Assembly (NCBI RefSeq): GCF_021538895.1
Contig: NZ_JADDRL010000006.1
Coordinates: 89,263-153,262, forward strand
Length of the DNA: 64,000 nt
Reading direction: 5' to 3'
From: Streptomyces olivochromogenes
GTDB lineage: Bacteria; Actinomycetota; Actinomycetes; Streptomycetales; Streptomycetaceae
Part shown: positions 26,012-35,505 of the stretch, in pieces
How the letters are laid out: every line of letters starts with the position of its first letter
Numbering within the stretch: position 1 is the stretch's first letter
Program-made: the position numbers and the translations under genes
Notes under the pieces: model-generated
Seen by the model: only the letters and a program-made list of their open reading frames with translations
Database searches by the model: none
What the model was told of the DNA's origin: nothing

Positions 26012-26974
26012 GTGCGAGACATCGCCGTCTTCAGTGGCAGTGCCCATCCCGAGCTGGCCCAGGAGGTCTGCGCGCACCTCGGCGTACCCCTCAGCCCCAC
26101 CCGGGTCAGCCGGTTCGCCAACGACTGTCTGGAGGTGCAGCTTCAGGCCAATTGCCGCGAGCGCGACGTCTTCCTGGTCCAGCCGCTGGTCAGACCGGTG
26201 CAGGAGCACCTGGTGGAGCTGCTGATGATGTGCGACGCGGCGCGCGGCGCCTCCGCTGGCCGTATCACGGTCGTCATGCCGCACTACTCCTACGCCCGCT
26301 CCGACAAGAAGGACGCGCCGCGCATCTCGCTGGGCGGCCGGCTCGTCGCGGACCTGCTGGTGGCGGCCGGCGCGAGCCGGGTCCTCGCCATGACCCTGCA
26401 CGCCCCGCAGGTGCACGGCTTCTTCTCGGTGCCGGTGGACCATCTGCACGCGCTGCGCGAACTCGCCGCGCACTTCCAGAGGTACGACCTCTCACGCACC
26501 ACCGTCGTCTCCCCTGACCTCGGCAACGCCAAGGAGGCAGCCGCCTTCGCCCGGCTCATCGGCGCGCAGGTCGCCGCCGGCGCCAAGCAGCGGTTCGCGG
26601 ACGACCGGGTGAGCATCAACTCGGTGATCGGCGAGGTGACCGGGCGGGACGTGATCGTGCTGGACGACGAGATCGCCAAGGGCAGCACGGTGCTGGAACT
26701 CCTGGAGCGCCTGCGCGAGTTGGGGCCGCGCTCGATCCGGGTGGCCTGTACGCACGGGCTCTTCTCGGCGGGTGCGCTCAAGCGGCTGAGCGAGCAGCCC
26801 GACGTGCTGGAGATCGTCTGCACCAACACCGTGCCGGTGCCCGTGGAGGACCACAGGGAGTACAAGGCCAAACTGCGCATCCTGTCCATCGCCCCGGCGC
26901 TCGCCGAGGCCGTCCGCCGGATTCACAACGGTGAGTCCGTCAGCGCCCTGTTCGACGCGCCCCGCAGCGAATAG
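26012..26974 (+). CDS. prs: Divergent ribose-phosphate diphosphokinase (PRPP synthetase) paralogue
   Basis: 320 residues, GTG start with GAGGA upstream. Overall layout is that of PRPP synthetase: MRDIAVFSGSAHPELA, YSYARSDKKDAPRISLGGRLVADLL (flexible loop, normally with RQDRK), LHAPQVHGFFSVPVDHL, and the PRPP loop VIVLDDEIAKGSTVLE. The PRPP loop differs from the usual DD-xx-TAGT (here Lys-Gly-Ser-Thr after DDEIA), so this is a divergent paralogue, not the housekeeping copy. Product PRPP feeds nucleotide, His and Trp synthesis. The tuf3 gene follows after 64 bp, probably in one transcript. Confidence 0.87.
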   Translation: MRDIAVFSGSAHPELAQEVCAHLGVPLSPTRVSRFANDCLEVQLQANCRERDVFLVQPLVRPVQEHLVELLMMCDAARGASAGRITVVMPHYSYARSDKKDAPRISLGGRLVADLLVAAGASRVLAMTLHAPQVHGFFSVPVDHLHALRELAAHFQRYDLSRTTVVSPDLGNAKEAAAFARLIGAQVAAGAKQRFADDRVSINSVIGEVTGRDVIVLDDEIAKGSTVLELLERLRELGPRSIRVACTHGLFSAGALKRLSEQPDVLEIVCTNTVPVPVEDHREYKAKLRILSIAPALAEAVRRIHNGESVSALFDAPRSE

Positions 26975-27038
26975 ACATGAAGAACGGGCAACAGTGGAGC
27001 CGCGCTTGACATCACCCACCTGACCAGGAGGGCTCGCA

Positions 27039-28232
<1,194 letters not shown>

Positions 28233-28272
28233 CCGTCACGGCGAACAGCCGTCGCGGCGGCCGGCGTTGCAG

Positions 28273-28302
28273 CCAATACCGTCACAACCAACACCGTCAC
28301 AG
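28273..28302 (+). repeat. Two tandem 15-bp repeats downstream of tuf3
   Basis: CCAATACCGTCACAA and CCAACACCGTCACAG lie head to tail between the tuf3 and STAS stop codons. They may be the scar of a small duplication. No function is evident. Confidence 0.5.
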
Positions 28303-28677
28303 CGATCCGGACGCGGTCTCGGGCTGGCCCAGGGCCGCGTCCAGCGTCGGTCGCGCGGGCAGCAGCCGCGTGAGGCCGGTGACCCGGAAGACGCGCAGGG
28401 TCAGCGGGTGGGTGCACACCAGGTGCAACTGCCCGCCGCGCTCCAGCACCCGGCTGCGAGCCCGGTACAGCAGGCGCAGCCCCGAGCAGTCGAAGAACTC
28501 GACGTGCCGCAGATCGATCACGACGCGGGCGCCGGGCCGGCCGGTCGCGCGGTCCAGGTGCGGAGTGATCTCCGTGGCCGCCGCGATGTCGATCTCGCCG
28601 TGGAACTCCAGCACCGTGTGTCCGCGGTCCTGATGGATGCGCAGGTGCCGGGTGAGCGGTGCGGGCTCCTGTCGCAC
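28297..28677 (-). CDS. STAS-domain anti-sigma factor antagonist
   Basis: 126 residues from a GTG with GGGAGGT nine bases upstream; a GTG six codons earlier is possible. STAS fold with the phospho-switch motif FFDCSGLRLLY (Ser after Asp-Cys) typical of SpoIIAA/RsbV/BldG-type antagonists. Unphosphorylated forms bind an anti-sigma kinase and release its sigma factor. No anti-sigma kinase gene is adjacent, so this is an orphan. It converges on tuf3. Confidence 0.9.
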   Translation of the reverse strand: MRQEPAPLTRHLRIHQDRGHTVLEFHGEIDIAAATEITPHLDRATGRPGARVVIDLRHVEFFDCSGLRLLYRARSRVLERGGQLHLVCTHPLTLRVFRVTGLTRLLPARPTLDAALGQPETASGSL

Positions 28678-28874
28678 GACGGCGTCACCTCCCACCCGCT
28701 CCCGGAAATCCGTCCCCGCCCGTCAAGTTACCCTCGATGGAGGGAATTTGAGCATGTTCGATTGACATATGTCTTCGAGTTTGGCGCGTGTCCGCCGGTG
28801 AACGTTCCGGGTGCCCGCCGCGTCGAAGGAGCGGAACACACAGGGGGCAACGGCCGAGGAACGGGGGCGGGGAC

Positions 28875-29732
28875 ATGCGCAGAGGCCTGGTGACGGTGAC
28901 GGTGCTGGCGGCCGTGACGCTGGTGGCGTGCGACGACGGGAGCGGAGCGGACCTGGTGGTCGACGGCACGCCGCCGGACACGCCGTACCGCGGCTCGTTG
29001 CACATCGCCACCAAGTCCATGGACGAGTTCGGTCCGCGGGCCCTGCGCAGCCAGTCCGGGGCCGCGGGCCGCGCGTTGGAGTGCGACGGCGAGATCTACG
29101 CCGGCGACGGGCCCGACGGGTGGAGCCGGGGGGACGGCGGGGCGACCCCCGAGGAGGGCCTGAAGATGTTCTTCGACATGTTCCAGCCCGAGTTCCCCCG
29201 TGAGGGCTACCGCGTGGAGCACCGGGAAGCGGACCGCGTGCTGTACTCCTACGACGTCGGTCGCCGCACCAAGGTGGCCGTCGTGGTCGCCAAGGACCAG
29301 AAGGGCCGCCCCGGTTGGGGGCCGGAGACCAACGCCTCCTGCGATCCCGCGGAACTCCCTGCGAGCTTCACGGACTCGCTGGAGACGGAGATCTGGACGG
29401 ACAAGGACGGCGGGCGGGTGCCGATCACGCGGATCACCAGCTACGCCGGCGCCGAGCACTGCGACTGGCAGCGGGCGCACTTCCTGGACCTGGGCAGCGG
29501 CGACGAGCGCAGGAGCTACGTCCGTGACCCCCACGGGGTGTTCGACGCCGAGGCCGTGCTGACCGCCCCCTACGACGGCGACGTCCGCATGCCCGCCGAC
29601 GCGCACGACACCGGATACCGCTACCACGACCGGCGGTTGTGGCTGACGGACGACCGCTCCACGGCGTACGTCCGCACACCCCACGGCGTGGAGGCCTGGC
29701 CCCGCGCCAAGGACACCCTCGGCTGCAAGTGA
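28875..29732 (+). CDS. Putative secreted lipoprotein
   Basis: 285 residues from ATG at MRRGLVTVTVLAAVTLVACDD; the lipobox is LVAC with the acylated Cys at residue 19. The mature part is hydrophilic with scattered Cys (CDGEIYAG, NASCDPAELP, GAEHCDWQ) that could form disulfides. No family recognised. The protein is predicted to be anchored on the outer face of the membrane. ATG has GCGGGGAC upstream, a weak ribosome site. Confidence 0.72.
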   Translation: MRRGLVTVTVLAAVTLVACDDGSGADLVVDGTPPDTPYRGSLHIATKSMDEFGPRALRSQSGAAGRALECDGEIYAGDGPDGWSRGDGGATPEEGLKMFFDMFQPEFPREGYRVEHREADRVLYSYDVGRRTKVAVVVAKDQKGRPGWGPETNASCDPAELPASFTDSLETEIWTDKDGGRVPITRITSYAGAEHCDWQRAHFLDLGSGDERRSYVRDPHGVFDAEAVLTAPYDGDVRMPADAHDTGYRYHDRRLWLTDDRSTAYVRTPHGVEAWPRAKDTLGCK

Positions 29733-29763
29733 CCCGGCCCCGGCGCCCGCCGGGGCGTACCCC

Positions 29764-30327
29764 TCACCGGCTCCGGTGCAGCGCGACCAGCAACTGCCAG
29801 ACCTGGTGGGCCACTTCGTCCGAGGTGGCGTCCAGGAGCCCGTGCAGCCAGTCGGCCAGCACCCCGGCGAACGTGGCGGCCACCGCCGAGGCGACCAGCG
29901 GGGCGTCCGCCGCGCCCGCCAGCTCCCGCTCGGCCAGGCTGCGGGCCCGCAGGTCCCGGTGGAGCACCCGGCCGAGCGGACCGCCGCCGCCCGGCGTCAG
30001 CAGCGTCCGGTACAGGGCCGCGTGCGGGGCGAGGCCCGCGAAGAACTCCAGCAGCGCGGGCGGGGCGTGCACCGGGTCGGGCCGCCCGCGCCAGGCGTGC
30101 AGCGCGTCCACCGCCTCCCGCACCACGTCCGCGCAGGTGTCCACGGCCAGCGCCTGAAGGCCGTCGTAGTGCACGTAGAACGTGGCGCGGCCGACCCCGG
30201 CCCGGCGGGCCAGCGCGGCGACGCCCACCTCCTCCAGCGGCCGTTCGGCGCACTCCTCGAGCAGGGCGGCCCGCAGCCGTGCCCGGGTGCGGGCGGCGCG
30301 CGGGTCCTCGGGCACGTCCCCGGTCAC
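29764..30327 (-). CDS. TetR family regulator cotranscribed with DUF1304 gene
   Basis: 187 residues from a GTG that overlaps the DUF1304 stop by 4 nt (GTGA). HTH at about residues 12-58 (LEEVGVAALARRAGVGRATFYVHYDGLQ). The C-terminal domain follows the TetR_C pattern (LAPHAALYRTLLTPGGGGPLGRVLHRDL). As second gene of a two-gene unit it probably feeds back on the two operators upstream of the DUF1304 gene. Confidence 0.88.
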   Translation of the reverse strand: MTGDVPEDPRAARTRARLRAALLEECAERPLEEVGVAALARRAGVGRATFYVHYDGLQALAVDTCADVVREAVDALHAWRGRPDPVHAPPALLEFFAGLAPHAALYRTLLTPGGGGPLGRVLHRDLRARSLAERELAGAADAPLVASAVAATFAGVLADWLHGLLDATSDEVAHQVWQLLVALHRSR

Positions 30328-30686
30328 CGGGCGGCGAGGACGGCGGCCAGGGCGAGCGCGCCGGGCAGTGCCTGTACGACCAGGATGCGACGGTTGGCGG
30401 TGGCCGCGCCGTACACGCCCGCGACCACGACGCACGAGGTGAAGAAGACCCGCGCGCCGAACCCGGTCGGATCCGCGGCGATCAGGCCCCACACCAGGCC
30501 CGCCGCCAGAAAACCGTTGTAGAGCCCCTGGTTGGCGGCCAGCGGCGCGGTCGCCCGCGCCATCTCGGGATCGAAACCGTGCAGGGAGCGGCCCGGCTTC
30601 TTCTGCCACAGGAACATCTCCAGCACCAGGATGTACGCGTGCAGCGCGGCCACCAGGCCGACCAGTACGTTCGCCACGATTTCCAT
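30324..30686 (-). CDS. DUF1304 family small membrane protein
   Basis: 120 residues with four hydrophobic helices. It begins MEIVANVLVGLVAALHAYILVLEM and includes FLWQKKPGRSLHGFDPE and AANQGLYNGFLAAGLVWGL, the conserved DUF1304 features. The function is unknown; homologues are often coupled with TetR-type or MarR-type regulators. It is the promoter-proximal gene of the pair with the TetR gene. Confidence 0.88.
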   Translation of the reverse strand: MEIVANVLVGLVAALHAYILVLEMFLWQKKPGRSLHGFDPEMARATAPLAANQGLYNGFLAAGLVWGLIAADPTGFGARVFFTSCVVVAGVYGAATANRRILVVQALPGALALAAVLAAR

Positions 30687-30709
30687 GATCGGTGGACCCC
30701 TCCATGACT

Positions 30710-30744
30710 TGGACAGGTGTCCAATATAGCTGGACAGCTGTCCA
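30710..30744. promoter_or_regulatory. Twin palindromic operators of the DUF1304-tetR operon
   Basis: TGGACAGGTGTCCA (30710-30723) and the perfect palindrome TGGACAGCTGTCCA (30731-30744) are spaced 21 bp start to start, two helical turns, so they lie on the same DNA face. A TATATT on the minus strand (30728 to 30723) between and overlapping them could be the -10 box. This is a textbook layout for cooperative binding by the TetR protein encoded downstream. Confidence 0.75.
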
Positions 30745-30749
30745 GGAAG

Positions 30750-31994
30750 TCACCCGGCGGGGTCCTCCCGGTGACGGAAGCCCCCGCGCAGCTCCCGGGC
30801 GCGCAGGGCGAGCTGCATCTCGAACCGGGCCGCCGGATCGTGCAGCAGGTCGCCGAACAACTCGTCGAGCTGCCGCATCCGGTAGCGGACCGTCTGCGGG
30901 TGCACCGCGAGGCGCGCGGCGACCTCGGCGACACCCCGCCCGGACTGGAGCCAGCCCAGCAGGGTCTCGGCCAGCCGCTCGCGCTGCGGCGGACGCACCT
31001 GCTCCAGCGGGCGCAGCCGGCGCTCGGCGATGGCGTCCACCAGCGCGTCGTCCCGGGACAGCAGCAGCGTGGACAGGTGGTCCTGGCAGCGCACGATCCC
31101 GCTGTCCGCCCCGGTGTCGGCGAGGACCCCACGCCGTACCAGCTCCAACGCCTCGGTCGCCCAGCGCAGCGACCGCGCGCCCTCGTGCAGCGCGACCGTG
31201 GGACCCATCGCGGCGCGCAGCCCGTGCAGCGCCCCGGCCACCGCCCGGGCCCGGCCCGGCCCCTCCGGGTCGGGCACCACCAGCACCGCGGGCTGCAGGT
31301 CGAACCGGGTCAGGAACTCCGGCGGCACGATCGGCTCCACCTCGGTCGGCGGCCGGTGCTCGACCGCCACCACCGCGAGCGCCCGCGGCGGCGTCCAGCG
31401 CGCGGCGTGCGCCAGTTCGGCGATCGCCTCGGCCGAGGCCGGCGGATCGGCGGTGAGCAGGTCGACCAGCCGGGCCCGCCGCTGCCGCAGCTCTCCCGCC
31501 GCGTGCAGCCGGGCCTCGGTGTAGCCCGCCGTCGTCGCGGCCGCCATCTCGTCGAGGTGCAGGAACAGCGCCTCGCCGAACGCGCCCAGCACATGACGGG
31601 GCAGTACGCCTTCGTCGACCAGCGCGTTCACCCGGCGCCAGGTGACCCGGGCGCCCAGCCGGAGCGCCCACTGGAACGAGTCGAGGCTGCGCCCCTCCTC
31701 CGCCTCCCCGCGGCCGATGCGCTGGTACGTGGCCTTCACCGGCGCCCAGTCGGTGTCCGGCTCGGCCATCCGCTCCAGCAGCCCGCGCAGCGCGTGGTCG
31801 ACTCCCCGGTGCACCCCCTGCATGTACGTGTCGTCCATCGGGCGGGCGTACTCGGGGATCTCCGTCCTGATCGCCCGGACGACCTCCTCGGTGATATCGG
31901 CGAAATAGGGGCGCAGTCGGTCGTGCAGACCGGACGGCAACGCCTTGAACGGGCCGCTCGTGTCGACTTGTCCCCCCGTTGTTCTCTTCGGCAC
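30750..31994 (-). CDS. PucR/CdaR-type transcriptional regulator
   Basis: 414 residues from a tentative GTG (VPKRTTGGQVDTSG); an ATG 13 codons upstream (32033) is an alternative, and neither has a clear ribosome site. The N-terminal helical region (LRPYFADITEEVVRAIRTEIPEY) and a middle GGDEF-like regulatory region precede a C-terminal PucR-type HTH at about residues 345-400 (LLGWLQSGRGVAEVAARLAVHPQTVRYRM). Such regulators often control nitrogen, purine or amino-acid use. Its target is unclear; the nearest genes are the DUF1304 unit and the divergent conservon. Confidence 0.82.
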   Translation of the reverse strand: MPKRTTGGQVDTSGPFKALPSGLHDRLRPYFADITEEVVRAIRTEIPEYARPMDDTYMQGVHRGVDHALRGLLERMAEPDTDWAPVKATYQRIGRGEAEEGRSLDSFQWALRLGARVTWRRVNALVDEGVLPRHVLGAFGEALFLHLDEMAAATTAGYTEARLHAAGELRQRRARLVDLLTADPPASAEAIAELAHAARWTPPRALAVVAVEHRPPTEVEPIVPPEFLTRFDLQPAVLVVPDPEGPGRARAVAGALHGLRAAMGPTVALHEGARSLRWATEALELVRRGVLADTGADSGIVRCQDHLSTLLLSRDDALVDAIAERRLRPLEQVRPPQRERLAETLLGWLQSGRGVAEVAARLAVHPQTVRYRMRQLDELFGDLLHDPAARFEMQLALRARELRGGFRHREDPAG

Positions 31995-32323
31995 GGCGGT
32001 GACGATACCCGCGGGTAACCAGCGCGGGCTCATCGGTTCCGGACAGTTGCCCGCGTGCGGATTGTCACCCGGGGACAAAGGGCGAGACGACAAGTCCCCT
32101 GGTCCGTAAGGGGTTTTGTCGATCCGGAGGGCCTGCCGGAGAGTGACGGAACCCTCACGTCCGCGAACCCGTGCGGTTGATCCTTTGGGGTTCAAACCCG
32201 ATAAGCTCCAGTCCGGCGCTGCGAGTTGACGTGACCGCGATGGGTCGACCCGTAGTGCGTACTCATGAGTGCGGCCTTTGCACATCCCCCCGTTTTCGAT
32301 CGTGTTGCTTTCGAAGGATGCAG
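31995..32323. other. Divergent intergenic region between PucR-type gene and conservon
   Basis: 329 bp without a convincing gene. It holds the candidate conservon promoter listed separately and probably the promoter of the PucR-type gene. The short segment GGTTCAAACCC at 32189-32199 resembles a tRNA T-arm but no tRNA can be folded around it. Confidence 0.6.
32177..32205 (+). promoter_or_regulatory. Candidate promoter of the cvn operon
   Basis: TTGATC (32177-32182) and GATAAG (32200-32205) are separated by exactly 17 bp; each matches the vegetative consensus at four of six bases. This would give a leader of about 110 nt before cvnA. Confidence 0.35.
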
Positions 32324-34144
32324 ATGGAACTCGCCACTCCGCCCCCGGCGGCGCGGGCCCCTGTCGCCTGGTACAGCTGGTGGCTGATGCCACTGGCCTT
32401 AGGAGGTGGAACGGTTGCCGCCACGTTCATGAGCTCGGAGCGAATAACCGCCGCCGTGGCCGGTGCTGCCGCCACGGCCGCCGGCTCCGTGTGCGTGCGG
32501 CTGCTGATTCGCGCACAGAAACAACTGCGCGGCGCGGAAGGCAGCTTCCGTACCTCGCAGGCCGAGCACTCGCAGCAGTGGCAGCAGCATGTCGCGGGTC
32601 TGGAGCGGAAGTTCGCCGTCGAGCGCGCCGCACTGGAGACCCAGCTCGGCGAGCAGGCCTCCGCCCACGAGGCCCAGCTCGGCGAGCGGACGGCGCTCTA
32701 CGAGGCGCAACTCGCCGACACCTCCCGGGCGTACGAGGAGCGGCTGGCCGACCAGGCCGCGTCCTACGAGGCGCAGCTCATCGACCGGGCCGAGGTCTGG
32801 CAGGACCAGGTCGCCCACCAGCGGACCGCCGTCTCCCGGCTCGCCGGCGAGCAACTGCCCGACGCGCTGCGGCGACTGCGTGCCGGTGAGGGCATCGACG
32901 ACCTGCTGCCGGCGACCGAGCGGAGCGCGCAGGTCGACAAGGAACTCCAGGCGGATCTCCGCCGGATCCTGCGGACCTCCCTGATCGGTGTCGAGGAGGA
33001 GTTCAACCGCTCGACCTCCGCCGAACAGGCCGTGATCAGCCTCGGCAACCGTATCCACGTGCTGACCAGCAAGCTGCGCGGCCGCCTGCACGAGATGCAG
33101 GGCGAGCACGGCCGGCTGCCCGCCGTGGCCCGGGGCCTGATGGAGCTGGACCAGGAGCTCGGCCCCGCCGACTCCCTCGCCGCGAGCGTCGGCGTGCTCG
33201 GCGGCTCAGACCGGCCGGGACGGCAGTGGCAGGAGCCGCAGCGGCTGCTCAGCGTGGTGCGCGGCGGTATCGGCCGGATCAAGGACTTCCACCGGGTCGA
33301 GGTCCGTCATCTGCCCGAACTCGGCGTCGACGGCGGCCTGGTGGACCACCTCACGCTGATCTTCTCCCACCTCCTGGACAATGCGGCCCGCTACTCGCCG
33401 CCCACCGAGCCGGTGCTCGTCTCCGGCAAGGAGGTGCCGAACGGCGTCGGCATCGAGATCCAGGACTCGGGCAAGGGCCTGAGCGAGGAGAAGAAGCGCG
33501 AGGCCGAGCACTCCCTCGCGGGCACCGCGGCCGGACCCGGTCTCGGTGGCATCTCCGAGGACGCCAACATCGGCCTGCGCGTCGTCGGTATCCTCGCCCG
33601 CCGCTACGGCATCCGCGTCACCTTCGCGGACTCGCCGTGGCTCGGCACCTCGGTGGTCGTGGTGGTCCCGCACAAGTACTTCAGCCCCCTGCCGACGGCC
33701 GCCCCGGCCACCACCCCCGCCGCCGGAACCCCGGTCACCGGGACCCCCGCCGTCTCCGCCCCCGAGACGGCGACGGTCCAGGGCCCCTTCACCACGGAGG
33801 CGTCGGCGGCCGGCATCGCGGACACGGTGGACACCACGGAGACCACGCCGGGCGGACTGCCCCGGCGCAGGAGCAGGCGCCGCGAGACGGAGCCGGCCGA
33901 GCAGCCCGCCCGGACCGAGTCCGCCACCGTCGCCCCTGTTCCACCGGACGAGTCCTTCGCCGGCCTGGCCGCCTTCGCGACCGCGGGCCGCGATGCCACC
34001 GGGTCCGGCCCGTCCGCCGTCGACGGGGAGGCCGCCGGGGCCGGGCCGAGGCCCGCCGACACGGAGTTCGGCGAGCTCCGGAGGCAGGCGCCCGGCCGCG
34101 AGTCCACCGAGCACCGCACTGAAGAGAGTGACAAGTCCATATGA
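32324..34144 (+). CDS. cvnA: Conservon sensor kinase-like protein CvnA (TTA codon)
   Basis: 606 residues from ATG with GAAGG seven bases upstream. Two membrane helices (about 16-35 and 41-63) are followed by a long coiled coil (about 65-185, repeated AHEAQLGERTALYEAQL). A helical segment then leads to a GHKL ATPase domain (about 320-450) with LLDNAARYSPP (N box) and DSGKGLSEEKK (G1). A canonical phospho-acceptor H box is not obvious, as in other conservon CvnA proteins. A Pro/Ala/Thr-rich C-tail of about 150 residues follows. Codon 26 is TTA (32399-32401), read only by the bldA tRNA, so production should be tied to development. First gene of cvnA-E; the stop overlaps cvnB (ATGA). Confidence 0.92.
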   Translation: MELATPPPAARAPVAWYSWWLMPLALGGGTVAATFMSSERITAAVAGAAATAAGSVCVRLLIRAQKQLRGAEGSFRTSQAEHSQQWQQHVAGLERKFAVERAALETQLGEQASAHEAQLGERTALYEAQLADTSRAYEERLADQAASYEAQLIDRAEVWQDQVAHQRTAVSRLAGEQLPDALRRLRAGEGIDDLLPATERSAQVDKELQADLRRILRTSLIGVEEEFNRSTSAEQAVISLGNRIHVLTSKLRGRLHEMQGEHGRLPAVARGLMELDQELGPADSLAASVGVLGGSDRPGRQWQEPQRLLSVVRGGIGRIKDFHRVEVRHLPELGVDGGLVDHLTLIFSHLLDNAARYSPPTEPVLVSGKEVPNGVGIEIQDSGKGLSEEKKREAEHSLAGTAAGPGLGGISEDANIGLRVVGILARRYGIRVTFADSPWLGTSVVVVVPHKYFSPLPTAAPATTPAAGTPVTGTPAVSAPETATVQGPFTTEASAAGIADTVDTTETTPGGLPRRRSRRRETEPAEQPARTESATVAPVPPDESFAGLAAFATAGRDATGSGPSAVDGEAAGAGPRPADTEFGELRRQAPGRESTEHRTEESDKSI

Positions 34145-34551
34145 CGCAGCAGGGAACCGACGTGAGCTGGGCGCTCCGCGATCTGGTGGAGAGCATCCCC
34201 GAGATCCGCTTCGCCCTCGTGGCCTCCAGCGACGGCAAGGCCATCACCTCATTCGGCGCCGAGGACCCCGATGACGTGGACCGCTTCGCGGCCGTGGTGG
34301 CCGGACTGCAGGCGCTGGCCCAGCCGGTGGCCGAGCAGTTCCCCAAGTACGCGGGCCAGCTGCGGCTCGCGATGATCGAGGTCGACGGAGGTCATCTGTT
34401 CGTCGTGCGTGCCGGTGTCGAGACGTATCTGGGCGTCCTCGCCCGCGAGGGTCTCGACCAGGGCCTGCTCGGACACCAGATGAGGGACCTGGCTCGTCGG
34501 ATGGGTGAGCTCCTCGGCACCACTCCGCGCCTGGAGGAGCACTCTGGATGA
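34141..34551 (+). CDS. cvnB: Conservon roadblock/LC7 protein CvnB
   Basis: 136 residues. Roadblock/LC7 fold (SWALRDLVESIPEIRFALVASSDGKAI; GGHLFVVRAG), related to MglB, a GTPase-activating partner of small GTPases. In S. coelicolor Cvn9 the A-D proteins form a membrane-associated complex resembling a G-protein system. Translation is coupled to cvnA and cvnC through ATGA overlaps on both sides. Confidence 0.93.
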   Translation: MTQQGTDVSWALRDLVESIPEIRFALVASSDGKAITSFGAEDPDDVDRFAAVVAGLQALAQPVAEQFPKYAGQLRLAMIEVDGGHLFVVRAGVETYLGVLAREGLDQGLLGHQMRDLARRMGELLGTTPRLEEHSG

Positions 34552-34919
34552 GTGCTCCCCGCCGGCCCACGGACCCGTCCGGTCTCGAGCGCTACTACGT
34601 CCTCACGGGAGGGCGCAGCGGACCGGGCGGGGCGGCGTCGAGCCTCGACGTGGCGACCCTCATCGTCTCCCTCACCGCTCCCCATCCGGGTATGCAGCAC
34701 GAGCACGAGGACATTCTCCGGCGCTGCCGTGATCCGTTGTCGGTGGCCGAGCTCGGCGCCCACCTCGGATTGCCCTTCAACATTCTCGCGGTGCTGTTGG
34801 CGGATCTGCTGGAGGCAGGCCGTATTGAAGCCCGTGACCCCATTCCGGCGCACCACGCCGGACGCGGGCCCGACCTCGCGCTCCTTCAGGAGGTACTCAG
34901 TGGACTTGAAAGGCTTTGA
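34548..34919 (+). CDS. cvnC: Conservon DUF742 protein CvnC
   Basis: 123 residues, DUF742. Contains the conserved YYVLTGGRS opening and a winged-helix-like part (DPLSVAELGAHLGLPFNILAVLLADLLEAG). The biochemical role is not settled; it is part of the Cvn complex. The ATG overlaps the cvnB stop, and the cvnD GTG lies inside its last codons. Confidence 0.92.
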   Translation: MSAPRRPTDPSGLERYYVLTGGRSGPGGAASSLDVATLIVSLTAPHPGMQHEHEDILRRCRDPLSVAELGAHLGLPFNILAVLLADLLEAGRIEARDPIPAHHAGRGPDLALLQEVLSGLERL

Positions 34920-35505
34920 CCGTCCCGGCCGGCCCGCCGCCGGGGGCACTCGCTCGGTCAAGGTGATGATCGCCGGCGGGTTCGGTACCGGGAAGACCAC
35001 CCTGGTCCGCTCCGTCAGCGACATCAAGCCGCTCACCACCGAGGAGACCCTCACCCAGGCCAGCGTCGGCGACGATCACCTGATCGGGGTCGCGGACAAG
35101 ACCGAGACCACCGTCAGCCTGGACTTCGGCAAGATCAGCCTCAACGACAGCCTGATGCTGTACCTGTTCGGCACCCCGGGCCAGGAGCGGTTCTGGTTCC
35201 TGTGGAACGGCCTGTTCAAGGGCGCGCTCGGCGCGATCGTCCTGGTCGACACCCGCCGCCTGGCCTCCAGCTTCCGGGCGATCGAGGAGATGGAGCGGCA
35301 GGACGTGCCGTTCGTCATCGCGCTGAACATCTTCCCGGACTCCAAGCAGCACCCGATCGAGGAGATCAGGGACGCCCTGGACATCTCGCCGGACATCCCC
35401 GTCGTGGCGTGCGACGCCCGCGACCGGGCCTCCAGCCGTGACGTACTGATCGCCCTGATACGTCATTTGAAGGAACGGTCCGCCATCGCACTGGAGCCCC
35501 GATGA
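34900..35505 (+). CDS. cvnD: Conservon small GTPase CvnD
   Basis: 201 residues from a GTG with AGGAGG (34888-34893) six bases upstream, giving VDLKGFDRPG; it overlaps cvnC by 20 nt. GTPase motifs are GGFGTGKTTLVRS (P-loop) and GTPGQERF (G3). The NKxD motif is replaced by LNIFPD, as is common in this MglA/Ras-like conservon family, so nucleotide specificity may differ. It would act as the switch of the Cvn complex. Confidence 0.92.
   Translation: MDLKGFDRPGRPAAGGTRSVKVMIAGGFGTGKTTLVRSVSDIKPLTTEETLTQASVGDDHLIGVADKTETTVSLDFGKISLNDSLMLYLFGTPGQERFWFLWNGLFKGALGAIVLVDTRRLASSFRAIEEMERQDVPFVIALNIFPDSKQHPIEEIRDALDISPDIPVVACDARDRASSRDVLIALIRHLKERSAIALEPR

Noticed and set aside
32186..32205. tRNA T-arm-like sequence (GGTTCAAACCC) in the conservon promoter region
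   Set aside because: No acceptor stem, D-arm or anticodon arm can be found at the right distances; it is a chance short inverted repeat.
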